Origin: an uncultured Lachnospiraceae bacterium
Lineage (GTDB): Bacteria > Bacillota > Clostridia > Lachnospirales > Lachnospiraceae
Direction: 5' to 3'
NCBI GenBank assembly: GCA_945485625.1
Contig: CALYSH010000061.1
Coordinates: 1-7,600, forward strand
DNA length: 7,600 nt
The translations under genes were made by a program, and so were the position numbers. A model generated the notes under the pieces. It did no database searches. It saw only the letters and a program-made list of their open reading frames with translations, and was not told the origin of the DNA. Of the stretch, positions 1 to 6,703 are shown piece after piece (within the stretch, counting starts at the first letter, position 1; each line of letters opens with the position of its first letter).

Positions 1-5
1 ATTTA

Positions 6-1595
6 GTGAACCTATTTGAATTATTCGTCAAAATCGGCGTTGACGATCAGGCAAGTAGCAACATTTCAAAAATAACGAAAGGTTTGGGAAATGGCCTTAA
101 AACAGCGGCAAAGATCGGCACGGCAGCTGTTGGAGCAGCGGCGACTGGTATTGTCGCTCTGACAAAATCAGCCGTTGAAAACTATGCGGAATACGAACAG
201 CTTGTAGGTGGTGTAGAAACACTATTTGGAACAAGTGCAGACAAAGTACAGGAATATGCTTCCAACGCATATAAAACTGCTGGACTGTCAGCCAATGAAT
301 ACATGGAAACAGTCACTAGCTTCTCTGCAAGCCTTTTGCAGTCACTTGGTGGTGATACTGAAGCTGCTGCTGAATATGCTGATAGAGCGGTAACAGATAT
401 GTCCGACAATGCAAACAAGATGGGCACATCCATGGAGATGATTCAGAATGCCTATCAGGGGTTTGCAAAGCAAAACTATACCATGTTGGACAACCTAAAG
501 CTTGGCTATGGCGGCACAAAAGAGGAAATGGAGCGCCTAGTTGCAGATGCCGCTGCCTTGACAGATGTGCAAGCAGATCTTGGCGTTACTGTCGATGCGA
601 ATAGCCTTTCTTTTGGAAACATCGTAAATGCTATCAGCGTAATGCAAACGAAAATGGGGATTGCTGGAACAACCGCCGAAGAAGCAAATAAAACAATTTC
701 CGGCTCCATAAATGCAATGAAAGGCGCATGGAGCAATCTGATTACAGGCATTGCAGATGAAAACGTAAACTTTGAAGAACTTGTAAACAACTTTGTAGAG
801 ACTCTGGTAGGCGATGAGAGCGGAGAAGGTGGCGTAATCAATAATATTCTACCGCGTGTAGAAGTGGCCTTAGAGGGCGCAGGAAAGCTCGTGGAATCAC
901 TTATTCCTGTTATCATTGACAAAGTACCGACGATTATTAACGAGTGGCTGCCTAAAATCCTGCAATCAGGTGTGAATATCATTCAATCTATTATGAATGG
1001 AATGATTCAAAATCAGGGGGATATTGTAAACGGTGTGGTAAACACTGTTAATACGCTTGTTAACGGATTGCTTGACCATCTCCCTGAAATACTTGTAATG
1101 GGTGTAACTCTTATCGGACAGATCGCGGCTGGATTGATTCAAGGTTTGCCGGATTTAATCGGAAGAATTCCAGAAATAATCACCGACATTGTAAGCGCCT
1201 TTTCCGAAAACGGCGATGTTTTTATAGAAATTGGTAAAAGCATCGTTTCTGGCATCTGGAACGGAATTGTTGCTCTTTGGAACGGGTTAGTTGATAGCCT
1301 TTCTGGACTTGTGAATGGACTTTTCGGCGGTTCTACAACGACAGCAAATGTTAACGTAAATGGTTCGCACGCGGGTGGACTTGAGTACGTTCCTTTTGAC
1401 GGCTACATTGCAGAACTTCATAAAGGTGAAAGAGTCTTGACAGCAAGCGAAGCTAGGGGTTATAATAACCGTAGCAATAGCGGATACGATGAAAGACCGA
1501 TAAAAATTGTGGTTCAGTCTGTTCTTGATGGAAAAGTCATCGGAGAGACGGCCTACAACTACAACAGGCGGAAAGCGAGGGCTGGAGGAACTTAA
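6..1595 (+). CDS. Phage tail tape measure protein (529 aa, short)
   Basis: The protein scaffolds tail-tube assembly and sets tail length. The N-terminus (NLFELFVKIGVDDQAS) is the usual opening of Clostridia prophage tape measure proteins. It is followed by an Ala/Gly-rich hydrophobic stretch (about residues 33-52) and a helical region (60-260) with motifs such as LVGGVETLFG, TAGLSANEYM and LGYGGTKEEMERL. Repeated hydrophobic Leu/Ile/Val helices fill 280-440. The C-terminus (455-529) holds GLEYVPFDGYIAELHKGERVLTA in pieces that recur at the ends of such proteins. At about 1.5 angstroms per residue, a general rule, the tail would be near 80 nm. The GTG at 6 fits the family start, but no in-frame stop or ribosome site can be seen upstream because the window begins there, so the start may lie a few codons earlier. 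Its TAA overlaps the next ATG (TAATG), implying translational coupling. Confidence 0.93.
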   Translation: MNLFELFVKIGVDDQASSNISKITKGLGNGLKTAAKIGTAAVGAAATGIVALTKSAVENYAEYEQLVGGVETLFGTSADKVQEYASNAYKTAGLSANEYMETVTSFSASLLQSLGGDTEAAAEYADRAVTDMSDNANKMGTSMEMIQNAYQGFAKQNYTMLDNLKLGYGGTKEEMERLVADAAALTDVQADLGVTVDANSLSFGNIVNAISVMQTKMGIAGTTAEEANKTISGSINAMKGAWSNLITGIADENVNFEELVNNFVETLVGDESGEGGVINNILPRVEVALEGAGKLVESLIPVIIDKVPTIINEWLPKILQSGVNIIQSIMNGMIQNQGDIVNGVVNTVNTLVNGLLDHLPEILVMGVTLIGQIAAGLIQGLPDLIGRIPEIITDIVSAFSENGDVFIEIGKSIVSGIWNGIVALWNGLVDSLSGLVNGLFGGSTTTANVNVNGSHAGGLEYVPFDGYIAELHKGERVLTASEARGYNNRSNSGYDERPIKIVVQSVLDGKVIGETAYNYNRRKARAGGT

Positions 1596-1975
1596 TGGAC
1601 GTTACGTTAGAAATTAACGGGCGGGATTTTTCCTCCCGTCTTTCCACTTATAGGGTGGAGCAAGAAGTTACTTACCCAGATATGCTTACAACCATGGACG
1701 GAACGGAACATTACGGGAAGACATACAAACGTGATGTGATTTATTTCAGCCTGTTTCCGTTTGATGATGATACCGCCAATCAGGATTATGCGGTTTTGAC
1801 TGATTATAGTTTGTCTGTCAACTACACAAATCCACAGGCAGACAGCGCAGAAAAACTATACAAGGAAATGAAGCTTTATTCTAATCTGAGTGCCGTTTTT
1901 GGCTTACGTTCCGTCAATGGTAAACGGTATTACAAGGGTGGAGAAATCGCATTGCGTGCAACCATGATTGAATAG
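1595..1975 (+). CDS. Small tail protein between tape measure and hub (126 aa)
   Basis: A small structural tail protein by position: it lies exactly between the tape measure and the tail-tip hub, the slot where siphoviruses carry distal tail (Dit) or related adaptor proteins. It opens with a beta-rich LEINGRDFSS segment and has a charged middle with FPFDDDTANQDYAVL (about residues 55-69). It ends with KRYYKGGEIALRATMIE, a pattern I recognise from short proteins that follow the tape measure in Clostridia prophages. No catalytic motif, signal peptide or membrane span is visible. At 126 residues it is about half the length of a classical Dit, so I do not call it Dit. The ATG at 1595 overlaps the upstream stop and has GGAGGA at 1584-1589, five bases away. 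A tail function is inferred; the exact role is unknown. Confidence 0.85.
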   Translation: MDVTLEINGRDFSSRLSTYRVEQEVTYPDMLTTMDGTEHYGKTYKRDVIYFSLFPFDDDTANQDYAVLTDYSLSVNYTNPQADSAEKLYKEMKLYSNLSAVFGLRSVNGKRYYKGGEIALRATMIE

Positions 1976-1985
1976 GGGTGAATAA

Positions 1986-2762
1986 ATGCAAGAAACATCA
2001 TCCATTTACAAACGGTTGCTTGCAGACCCTGGACATTGGAAAGAGTATACTCTTGTAATTGGCGAATCTGGCGTTCTGGTAGATGAATTTTCAAACAGAA
2101 TCACTTTTGGCGGTACGGCAATATTGGTCGCAACGACTGGCGCTGATTCTGGATTCCGCGAAAGTTCAATTATCAGTATGTCTACGCAGAAAAGTATTTT
2201 CTCCGATTCAAATCCGTCTGTTGGAAATTGCATTGCCGGTCAGATCAAAGTCGATATGATTAGGCCGAAAGGCGATATTCCGCGCAGAGCAAGACTTGCA
2301 CCGTATGTCAGACTTACAAATGGTAAGGAACACTCTGAATGGATTCAAAAGGGCGTTTTCTTCATTGACCATCGAGAATATTCTGGTGATGAAAACGAAC
2401 GGATGGTTATAAATGGTTACGACCATATCATTTTGACAGAAGACGAGTTTCCAAGTTCTACGCATGAATGGCCTAGGACTGATATTGATGTAGTTAGAGA
2501 TATTGCAACCGAAATTGGAACGGCTTTAGACAGCAGAACGGTTCAAATTATGGACAAAGGATATAAAATAAACTATCCTGCTGGATATTCAATGCGTGAA
2601 GTTCTGGAAAACATCGCCGCCATGTATGCAGGTTCGTTTATCATGTCCGACATTGGCGAATTGCTTTTGGTTACAATGTTTGGAATACCGAAAGAAACAG
2701 CTTATCTGATTGATAACGTCGGTTTTGCTATTACGTTTGGAGGTGACAGAATACTTGTCTAG
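1986..2762 (+). CDS. Tail-tip hub protein, N-terminal half (258 aa, split)
   Basis: This looks like the gp27-like hub half of a siphovirus tail-tip (Tal/tail-associated) protein that caps the tube and carries the fibre. Recognisable parts are IYKRLLADPGHWKEYTLVIG near the N-terminus (pieces at 7-25), IPRRARLAPYVRLTNG with HSEWIQKGVFFIDHRE (98-131), the hub strand ERMVINGYDHII (138-149), and YSMREVLENIAAMYAGSFIM with a following strand (201-230), a common hub signature. The product stops at TAG 2760-2762 directly after ITFGGDRILV, and the natural continuation (SSVNVLRN...) is in the +1 frame. Related hub proteins, as I recall them, run through this point in one chain, so this is either a split gene, a frameshifted gene or a recoded one. 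A copy of the terminal motif also sits at residues 30-48. The ATG at 1986 has AGGGGTGA at 1974-1981. Confidence 0.85.
   Translation: MQETSSIYKRLLADPGHWKEYTLVIGESGVLVDEFSNRITFGGTAILVATTGADSGFRESSIISMSTQKSIFSDSNPSVGNCIAGQIKVDMIRPKGDIPRRARLAPYVRLTNGKEHSEWIQKGVFFIDHREYSGDENERMVINGYDHIILTEDEFPSSTHEWPRTDIDVVRDIATEIGTALDSRTVQIMDKGYKINYPAGYSMREVLENIAAMYAGSFIMSDIGELLLVTMFGIPKETAYLIDNVGFAITFGGDRILV
2739..2757 (+). promoter_or_regulatory. Internal ribosome site and TTG start inside the hub gene end
   Basis: GGAGGTGA at 2739-2746 is a near-perfect anti-16S match lying inside the upstream coding frame, where it encodes Gly-Gly-Asp. Eight bases later is a TTG (2755-2757) that opens the downstream frame, overlapping the upstream TAG (2760-2762) by eight bases. 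This is a standard layout for coupled reinitiation. A ribosome-site-like element just before a stop can also stimulate frameshifting, but the codons here (CTT GTC TAG) are not a convincing slippery site. At the paralogous motif near 2109-2114 the same Gly-Gly is written GGC GGT, so the purine-rich spelling is not forced by the protein. Confidence 0.6.
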
Positions 2763-3939
2763 TTCAGTAAATGTTTTGAGAAACATGGTATCTTTTGACA
2801 AAGCTGAACAGTTCGACGGCTATTCAAAGGTTATCATTATTGTTTCTGATGAAATCGAGTATTCTGCTGGAACTGAAACAGGACGAACACTAACACTTAA
2901 TTGTCCGTGGGGAACTCAGGAAGTGGCAAACAATATACTAGAGTCAATAAAAGGATTCCAGTATCAGCCAATGACAGCAGAAGAAGCGCTGGTTGACCCG
3001 TCTATTGAGATTGGCGATGGTATCAGTGCAAACGGCGTTTACAGTGGCGTTTATTCTCTGGAAACCAAATTCAACTCAAATCTTCCTGCAAGTGTTTCTG
3101 CGCCGGATGACGAAGAGTTAAACGAGGAACATACTTACATTCCGAAAACTGAACGGGAAGTAACTAGAAAATTCCTTGACTTCCAATCACAGTTCAAAAT
3201 TCAAGATGGAAAGATTAGCGCGGAAGTTGAGGAAAGAAAGTCTGACACAAAAAGCATCCGTGCAACATTGGAAGTTCAAGCCGGGCAAATCACTGCTAAG
3301 GTCAACAAAAACGATGGTAGTTCTTCTACATTTGGTTGGGCATTGGAAACTGATTCATGGAGAATTTTTTCCGGTTCTAACACTGTCCTAAAGGCAGACA
3401 AAAACGGTCTGGAAGTAAAAGGCGTTATTCGTGCAACAAGCGGTGAAATTGGCGGATTCAAAATTACTTCCAATTCTCTGACTTATAACAACCAGACATG
3501 GGGCGGCACAAACTCTACTGGTATTTACATTGGCACTAGTGGCATTCAGTGCGGCGCGAATTCTTACTGGCGGAATGACGGCTATTTTAAGGCTGTTCGA
3601 GGTGAGTTTGGTTCTCTCAGCGTTGACAGCAACGGAAGCACAGTAGGCTCCTATTCAGGAAGTCTCAGAGGATGCAGAGGCAGTGTTAGCGGTATAAGCG
3701 GCAGCGTAAGCGGTATAACCGGAAGCCTGTCCACGGGAATAAGCGTAGGAGGAAAAAATATAGCAACTTATGTAGGCGATATCGTTGCCGGAAAAATAAC
3801 CGCTGATTATATTAACGCAAAGACAGCAACATTAAGCAGGATAAACATTAATGGATACAGATTTGCGCCTGGAACTATTCGATATATGAATTCAAACGGT
3901 ACGGTATCTACTGCTAGGGTACTACTAACTCAAGACTAG
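2755..3939 (+). CDS. Tail-tip hub C-terminal half with fibre extension (394 aa)
   Basis: This continues the hub protein into a fibre-like extension at the tail tip. Residues 1-140 carry the hub remainder: a strand pair with YSKVIIIVSDEIEYSAGTETGRTLTLNCPW in pieces (23-52), QEVANNILESIKGFQYQPM (55-73) and VDPSIEIGDGISANGVYSG (80-98), a series I recognise in Clostridia prophage tail proteins. Residues 145-185 hold a stalk with paired motifs QDGKISAEV and QAGQITAKV. Residues 189-235 hold SSSTFGWAL and VKGVIRATSGEIGGF, typical of Gram-positive phage hub fibres. Residues 302-329 are four seven-residue Gly/Ser repeats. The end (340-394) repeats strand-turn motifs with GKITADYINAKTATLSRININGY in pieces. 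The TTG at 2755 is chosen because GGAGGTGA precedes it by eight bases; the earlier TTG at 2710 has no ribosome site. If the split is a frameshift, this is not a separate gene but the C-terminus of the previous one. Confidence 0.82.
   Translation: MSSSVNVLRNMVSFDKAEQFDGYSKVIIIVSDEIEYSAGTETGRTLTLNCPWGTQEVANNILESIKGFQYQPMTAEEALVDPSIEIGDGISANGVYSGVYSLETKFNSNLPASVSAPDDEELNEEHTYIPKTEREVTRKFLDFQSQFKIQDGKISAEVEERKSDTKSIRATLEVQAGQITAKVNKNDGSSSTFGWALETDSWRIFSGSNTVLKADKNGLEVKGVIRATSGEIGGFKITSNSLTYNNQTWGGTNSTGIYIGTSGIQCGANSYWRNDGYFKAVRGEFGSLSVDSNGSTVGSYSGSLRGCRGSVSGISGSVSGITGSLSTGISVGGKNIATYVGDIVAGKITADYINAKTATLSRININGYRFAPGTIRYMNSNGTVSTARVLLTQD
3658..3741 (+). repeat. Four 21-base tandem repeats coding Gly/Ser heptads
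   Basis: Four consecutive in-frame 21-base units encode GSLRGCR, GSVSGIS, GSVSGIT and GSLSTGI. The middle two units (3679-3699 and 3700-3720) are nearly identical at the DNA level; the outer two have diverged. The seven-residue period with conserved Gly-Ser at the first two positions suggests a beta-structured fibre shaft rather than a coiled coil. Confidence 0.8.
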
Positions 3940-3949
3940 GAGTGAGCAA

Positions 3950-4147
3950 ATGGAAAATCTGAAGCAAGTAATCAATCTTCTGTATGCTGTTGCGTCAACA
4001 ATGGACACAATTTCTGTTGTAGGAATCGACAATCAAGACAAGTTTGTTGGTTGTGCAAACGTTATAAAAAATGTCGCGAAGAAATTGGAAGAAGTTTCCA
4101 ATAAATTGGAGGAAATGGATGTAAAGAAGGAGGAAGAAGATGGCTGA
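3950..4147 (+). CDS. Small acidic coiled-coil protein (65 aa), unknown function
   Basis: I do not recognise this protein with certainty. Residues 1-25 form a hydrophobic helix-like segment (LLYAVASTMDTISVVGIDN in part), followed by VGCANVIKNVAKKLEEVS and a strongly charged helix ending in KKEEEDG. Leu/Val spacing in 38-58 (VIKNVAKKLEEVSNKLEEM) is compatible with a short coiled coil. There is no signal peptide and no zinc-type cysteine pattern; one Cys is present at 35. It sits between the hub/fibre gene and the receptor-binding fibre gene, starts ten bases after the hub stop with AGGAG at 3938-3942, and overlaps the next gene by eight bases. That suggests a co-translated helper, for example an assembly factor or small tail component, but this is inference from position only. 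Confidence 0.75.
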   Translation: MENLKQVINLLYAVASTMDTISVVGIDNQDKFVGCANVIKNVAKKLEEVSNKLEEMDVKKEEEDG

Positions 4148-5558
4148 TAAAAGCGTAGGCGAACTGATTGCGGCTCAATCTGTAACGCCGACAGACCTTT
4201 TTGTTCTTGAACAGAACGGAACTGCAAAGAAGTTAACCGGACAGATTCTAGAAAATTGGCTAGTATCTTTTGCTGATGGTCACGGCGGTATCCAGTCCAT
4301 TTCAAAACTGTCCACAAGCGGCCTTGCTGATACATACCGTATCACGCTAGCTGACACCACAACATTTGACTTTGTTGTAAACAATGGCAAAGGAATCACC
4401 GGCATTTCCAAAACTGGCACCAGCGGTCTGGTGGACACCTACACCATCAGCTACAACAACGGCACTACCAGCAAGTTTACAGTCACAAACGGCGCAAAGG
4501 GTGACAGGGGTGATAACGCCTATGTATGGATTAAATACGCCTCTCAGGAACCTACGGAGTCATCGCACTCCATTGGCGATATCCCGGATAACTGGATCGG
4601 TATTTATGCCGGCAACGCTTCCACTGCACCCACGGACTGGAAGCAGTACAAGTGGTTCCAGATCAAGGGCGAGAAAGGTGATACTGGTAGCCCTGCCACA
4701 CTGGTTAACAAATCCGTAACCTATCAGGTTAGCGATTCCGGAAGCATCATCCCATCCGGGGCGTGGGTCAGCTCCGTTCCTGTGGTGTCTCAGGGCAAGT
4801 ACCTGTGGACGAAAACGGAGTTGCAATTCAACACAGGCGACCCGATTGTATCTTACTCCGTGGCACGGATGGGCATTGACGGCTCCGGCGCTGTGTCTTC
4901 CGTAGCTGGTGTATCTCCCGATGAAACCGGAAATGTAACCCTGACAGCCGCTGATGTTGGCGCTCTAGCGTCTTCCGGAGGCGATATGACCGGTGAAATT
5001 CGAATGAACGGTCAGCCTATCTCTGGACTGAATGACCCAACGGAGGATACTCAGGCGGCACGGAAGGGGTATGTGGATAAGATGCTCCCAAAGACCGGCG
5101 GCACCATGTCCGGCTCCATTGCCATGGGCGGAAACAAGATCACGGATCTGGGGACGCCTGCAGCAAATACGGACGCTGCCACCAAAGGCTACGCCGATAT
5201 TGCAGCCTATCCGGTAGGCGCAATCTACTTTTCTACCAACAGCACATCCCCGGCCAGTCTGTTTGGTGGGACCTGGGAACAACTTAAGGATCGGTTTTTG
5301 CTTGGTGCTGGTAGCACCTATTCCGCAGGAACCACAGGCGGCGAGGCGGCGCATACCCTGAACGTTGATGAAATGCCAAGCCATAGCCACGAAGTTAGAT
5401 GCGTTAGATATAATTCGAACGCAGGCCCAAATGTTACTGGTAACGGATCGTTAAAATTCGTTCACGAAACATTCAGCACATATTCAAGCGGCGGAGATAA
5501 GCCACACAATAATATGCCGCCGTATCTGGCGGTCTACATGTGGAAGCGCGTGGCGTAA
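4140..5558 (+). CDS. Receptor-binding tail fibre with collar-type C-terminal domain (472 aa)
   Basis: Likely the host-recognition fibre. Residues 1-48 look like an attachment domain (SVGELIAAQSVTPTDLFVLE). Two adjacent 35-residue repeats cover 50-84 and 85-119. Short collagen-like Gly-X-Y pieces follow (AKGDRGD at 119-125, KGEKGDTGSP at 176-185), with a Trp/Tyr-rich beta region between (129-172). The linker SSVAGVSPDETGNVTLTAADVGAL (253-276, in pieces) leads to two 34-residue fibre repeats at 280-313 and 320-353, each ending RKGYVD or TKGYAD. The C-terminus from 358 (PVGAIYFSTNSTSPASLFGG, then TWEQLKDRFLLGAG) is a gp10/collar-type domain with an HSH motif at 415-417 and the closing HNNMPPYLAVYMWKR at 456-470; HxH motifs bind metal in T4 fibres. 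Residues about 418-455 form an AT-richer variable tip. The ATG at 4140 has AAGGAGG at 4127-4133. Confidence 0.92.
   Translation: MADKSVGELIAAQSVTPTDLFVLEQNGTAKKLTGQILENWLVSFADGHGGIQSISKLSTSGLADTYRITLADTTTFDFVVNNGKGITGISKTGTSGLVDTYTISYNNGTTSKFTVTNGAKGDRGDNAYVWIKYASQEPTESSHSIGDIPDNWIGIYAGNASTAPTDWKQYKWFQIKGEKGDTGSPATLVNKSVTYQVSDSGSIIPSGAWVSSVPVVSQGKYLWTKTELQFNTGDPIVSYSVARMGIDGSGAVSSVAGVSPDETGNVTLTAADVGALASSGGDMTGEIRMNGQPISGLNDPTEDTQAARKGYVDKMLPKTGGTMSGSIAMGGNKITDLGTPAANTDAATKGYADIAAYPVGAIYFSTNSTSPASLFGGTWEQLKDRFLLGAGSTYSAGTTGGEAAHTLNVDEMPSHSHEVRCVRYNSNAGPNVTGNGSLKFVHETFSTYSSGGDKPHNNMPPYLAVYMWKRVA
4287..4496 (+). repeat. Two tandem 105-base (35-residue) repeats in the fibre gene
   Basis: Residues 50-84 and 85-119 of the fibre protein align without gaps; I count 19 identities of 35, including GI--ISK, TSGL-DTY and TT--F-V-NG. 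The DNA of the second copy is more G+C-rich than the first, so the duplication is old or the second copy arrived with the G+C-rich segment that follows it. Confidence 0.8.
4977..5198 (+). repeat. Two 34-residue phage-fibre repeats
   Basis: Residues 280-313 and 320-353 share GG-M-G-I-M-G--I--L--P----DA or similar spacing and end in KGYVD/KGYAD, separated by the linker KMLPKT. This pattern is widespread in shafts of phage fibres, where each unit adds to a trimeric stalk. DNA similarity between the copies is modest. Confidence 0.7.
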
Positions 5559-5570
5559 GGAGGGACAAAT

Positions 5571-5936
5571 ATGCGTATTTTAGATCTCGATGGAATGGAA
5601 CTGGAAAGTCCTGACCTGTCCCTGGGCTATCTGACGGAGGAAGAAATCCTGATCGCCCACCATGAAGCGGTAGAGGCGGTGCAGGAGCAGTGGCATTATG
5701 AAACCACGGCGGTCTACCCTAACGGTGGGAAAGACGTTGCAAAAGTCGTGGATGTCCCCGGTGTGGAAGCGAGGGATGCCTGGGACGAGTATGATACAGT
5801 TCAGCGGTATATCCCGTACACGGACGAAGAACTGGAAGAACGCAACCGCCCGACGCTGGAGAGCCGGGTGGAGACCCTGGAAACCACAACGGATGACATG
5901 ATTCTGCTCATGGCAGATTTGATTGGAGGTAAATAA
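5571..5936 (+). CDS. Small tail-associated protein (121 aa), unknown function
   Basis: An acidic soluble protein of a kind often found directly after the fibre gene in Clostridia prophages; I recognise the pattern but not an established function. Visible features are the opening ILDLDGMELESPDLSLGYL, a helix with HHEAVEAVQEQWHYET (30-45), the segment YPNGGKDVAKVVDVPGVEARDAWDEY (49-74, in pieces), the motif QRYIPYTDEELEER (78-91), and a C-terminal helix with a Leu/Val/Met heptad (95-118, LESRVETLETTTDDMILLM). The last part could be a trimerising coiled coil or a docking helix. AAGGAGGG at 5557-5564, overlapping the fibre stop codon, lies six bases before the ATG. It ends in GGK; the GGA GGT codons double as the ribosome site of the next gene. 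A role as a fibre assembly chaperone or tail accessory is possible but only inferred. Confidence 0.82.
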   Translation: MRILDLDGMELESPDLSLGYLTEEEILIAHHEAVEAVQEQWHYETTAVYPNGGKDVAKVVDVPGVEARDAWDEYDTVQRYIPYTDEELEERNRPTLESRVETLETTTDDMILLMADLIGGK

Positions 5937-5938
5937 GC

Positions 5939-6094
5939 ATGAAAACCCTGAACAGTCTGAAGCTGAAAATCATGGTGCGGGCGTTTAAAATCCGCATCAA
6001 GAACGGAGAGGATTTTACCGACATCGCAGCCGATTACCCCGCCCTGACCACTGACGATCTGGAAGCCATCCGGGCGGCGCTGAATTTGGAGTGA
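5939..6094 (+). CDS. Small phage protein between tail and lysis modules (51 aa)
   Basis: A 51-residue reading frame that translates as MKTLNSLKLKIMVRAFKIRI, then KNGEDFTDIAADYPALT and TDDLEAIRAALNLE. GGAGGT at 5925-5930 lies eight bases before the ATG, the gene starts two bases after the upstream stop, and the endolysin start follows four bases after its own stop, so there is no room for another reading. The basic N-terminal helix followed by a DYPALT-x-DDLEAIRAAL helix resembles short proteins that sit before lysis genes in Clostridia prophages, in the place where XkdX-type proteins occur in Bacillus. I do not see XkdX sequence motifs, so no family is assigned. Function unknown. Confidence 0.75.
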   Translation: MKTLNSLKLKIMVRAFKIRIKNGEDFTDIAADYPALTTDDLEAIRAALNLE

Positions 6095-6098
6095 TTTG

Positions 6099-6683
6099 AT
6101 GACCGCAAAACAAAAGCAATGCCTGCTTGCCTACCTGGACTACTACCATGGGGCCATTGACAGCTCCATCGGCCCCCAGACCCGGGCGGCGGTTCTGGAA
6201 TTTCAAAGGGCGGAGGGGCTTACCGCTGACGGCAGCCCCGGCCCTCTTACCCAGGCGGCCCTGCTGGACGCGGTAGCGGCGGGCCGGTTCCGGGTGGAGG
6301 ACGCCCGGACGCCGGAGGAAACCACCGGGACATTCTGGGATGAAATCAAGTATTTCACCCGAGACGAACCGGGCATAGCCTGCCCCTGCGGGCGGTGCGG
6401 CGGGTTCCCGGTGGAGCCGACCGAGCGGCTCATGCGATTGGCTGACCGGGTGCGGGAGGCTGCGGGCGCGCCGATGTGCCCCTCCAGTACAGTCCGGTGT
6501 CATGCACACAACGACGAGCTGTCCGGCTCCACTCCCAATTCCCGGCATTTAAGCGGCAAGGCTATGGACTTCTGCATCCGGGGCTGGGGAGCCGACAGGA
6601 CCCTGGCCCTCGTCAGGCAGCAGCCGGAGGTTCGCTATGCCTACGCCATCAATGGCAGCTACGTTCACATGGATGTAGAATAA
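6099..6683 (+). CDS. Endolysin: peptidoglycan-binding domain plus M15 zinc peptidase (194 aa)
   Basis: Lysis enzyme predicted to cleave peptide bonds in peptidoglycan stems (M15 DD-carboxypeptidase/endopeptidase family; exact bond unknown). Residues 4-58 are a PG_binding_1 domain with GAIDSSIGPQTRAAVLEFQ and GLTADGSPGPLTQAAL. A linker (60-80) leads to the M15 domain: FTRDEPGIACPCGRCGGFPVEP (86-107, in pieces), RLADRVREAAGAPM, then SSTVRCHAHNDELSGS (129-144). The zinc ligands are visible: His150 and Asp157 in SRHLSGKAMD, and His190 in YVHMDV. Three cysteines (95, 97, 100) form the CPCGRC cluster common in this subgroup. There is no signal peptide, so export would depend on the holin. The ATG at 6099 is preferred to TTG at 6096 because GGAG at 6088-6091 lies seven bases away. 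The gene is strikingly G+C-rich (70-75% in counted lines), unlike the genes after it. It precedes the holin, the reverse of the commonest order. Confidence 0.93.
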   Translation: MTAKQKQCLLAYLDYYHGAIDSSIGPQTRAAVLEFQRAEGLTADGSPGPLTQAALLDAVAAGRFRVEDARTPEETTGTFWDEIKYFTRDEPGIACPCGRCGGFPVEPTERLMRLADRVREAAGAPMCPSSTVRCHAHNDELSGSTPNSRHLSGKAMDFCIRGWGADRTLALVRQQPEVRYAYAINGSYVHMDVE

Positions 6684-6703
6684 AAACGAAAGGAAGTAAC
6701 AAA

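Noticed and set aside
506..982. 158-residue open frame on the - strand
   Set aside because: Antisense shadow of the tape measure gene. Low-complexity Ser/Thr/Pro/Phe composition and no domain.
2710..2754. TTG at 2710 as the start of the second hub half
   Set aside because: No ribosome site at suitable distance, and the extra 15 residues are an out-of-frame reading of conserved hub sequence. The TTG at 2755 after GGAGGTGA is far better placed.
3658..3741. CRISPR-like repeat array
   Set aside because: The 21-base units are contiguous without spacers and in frame within a fibre gene.
4384..4719. 111-residue + strand frame inside the fibre gene
   Set aside because: Out-of-frame shadow with Pro/Ser/Arg-rich composition. 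The fibre frame through this region has clear repeats and collagen-like motifs.
6015..6548. 177-residue open frame on the - strand
   Set aside because: It lies opposite the G+C-rich endolysin, where stop codons are rare in other frames. The endolysin has clear zinc-ligand motifs and a ribosome site; the antisense frame has no recognisable motif.
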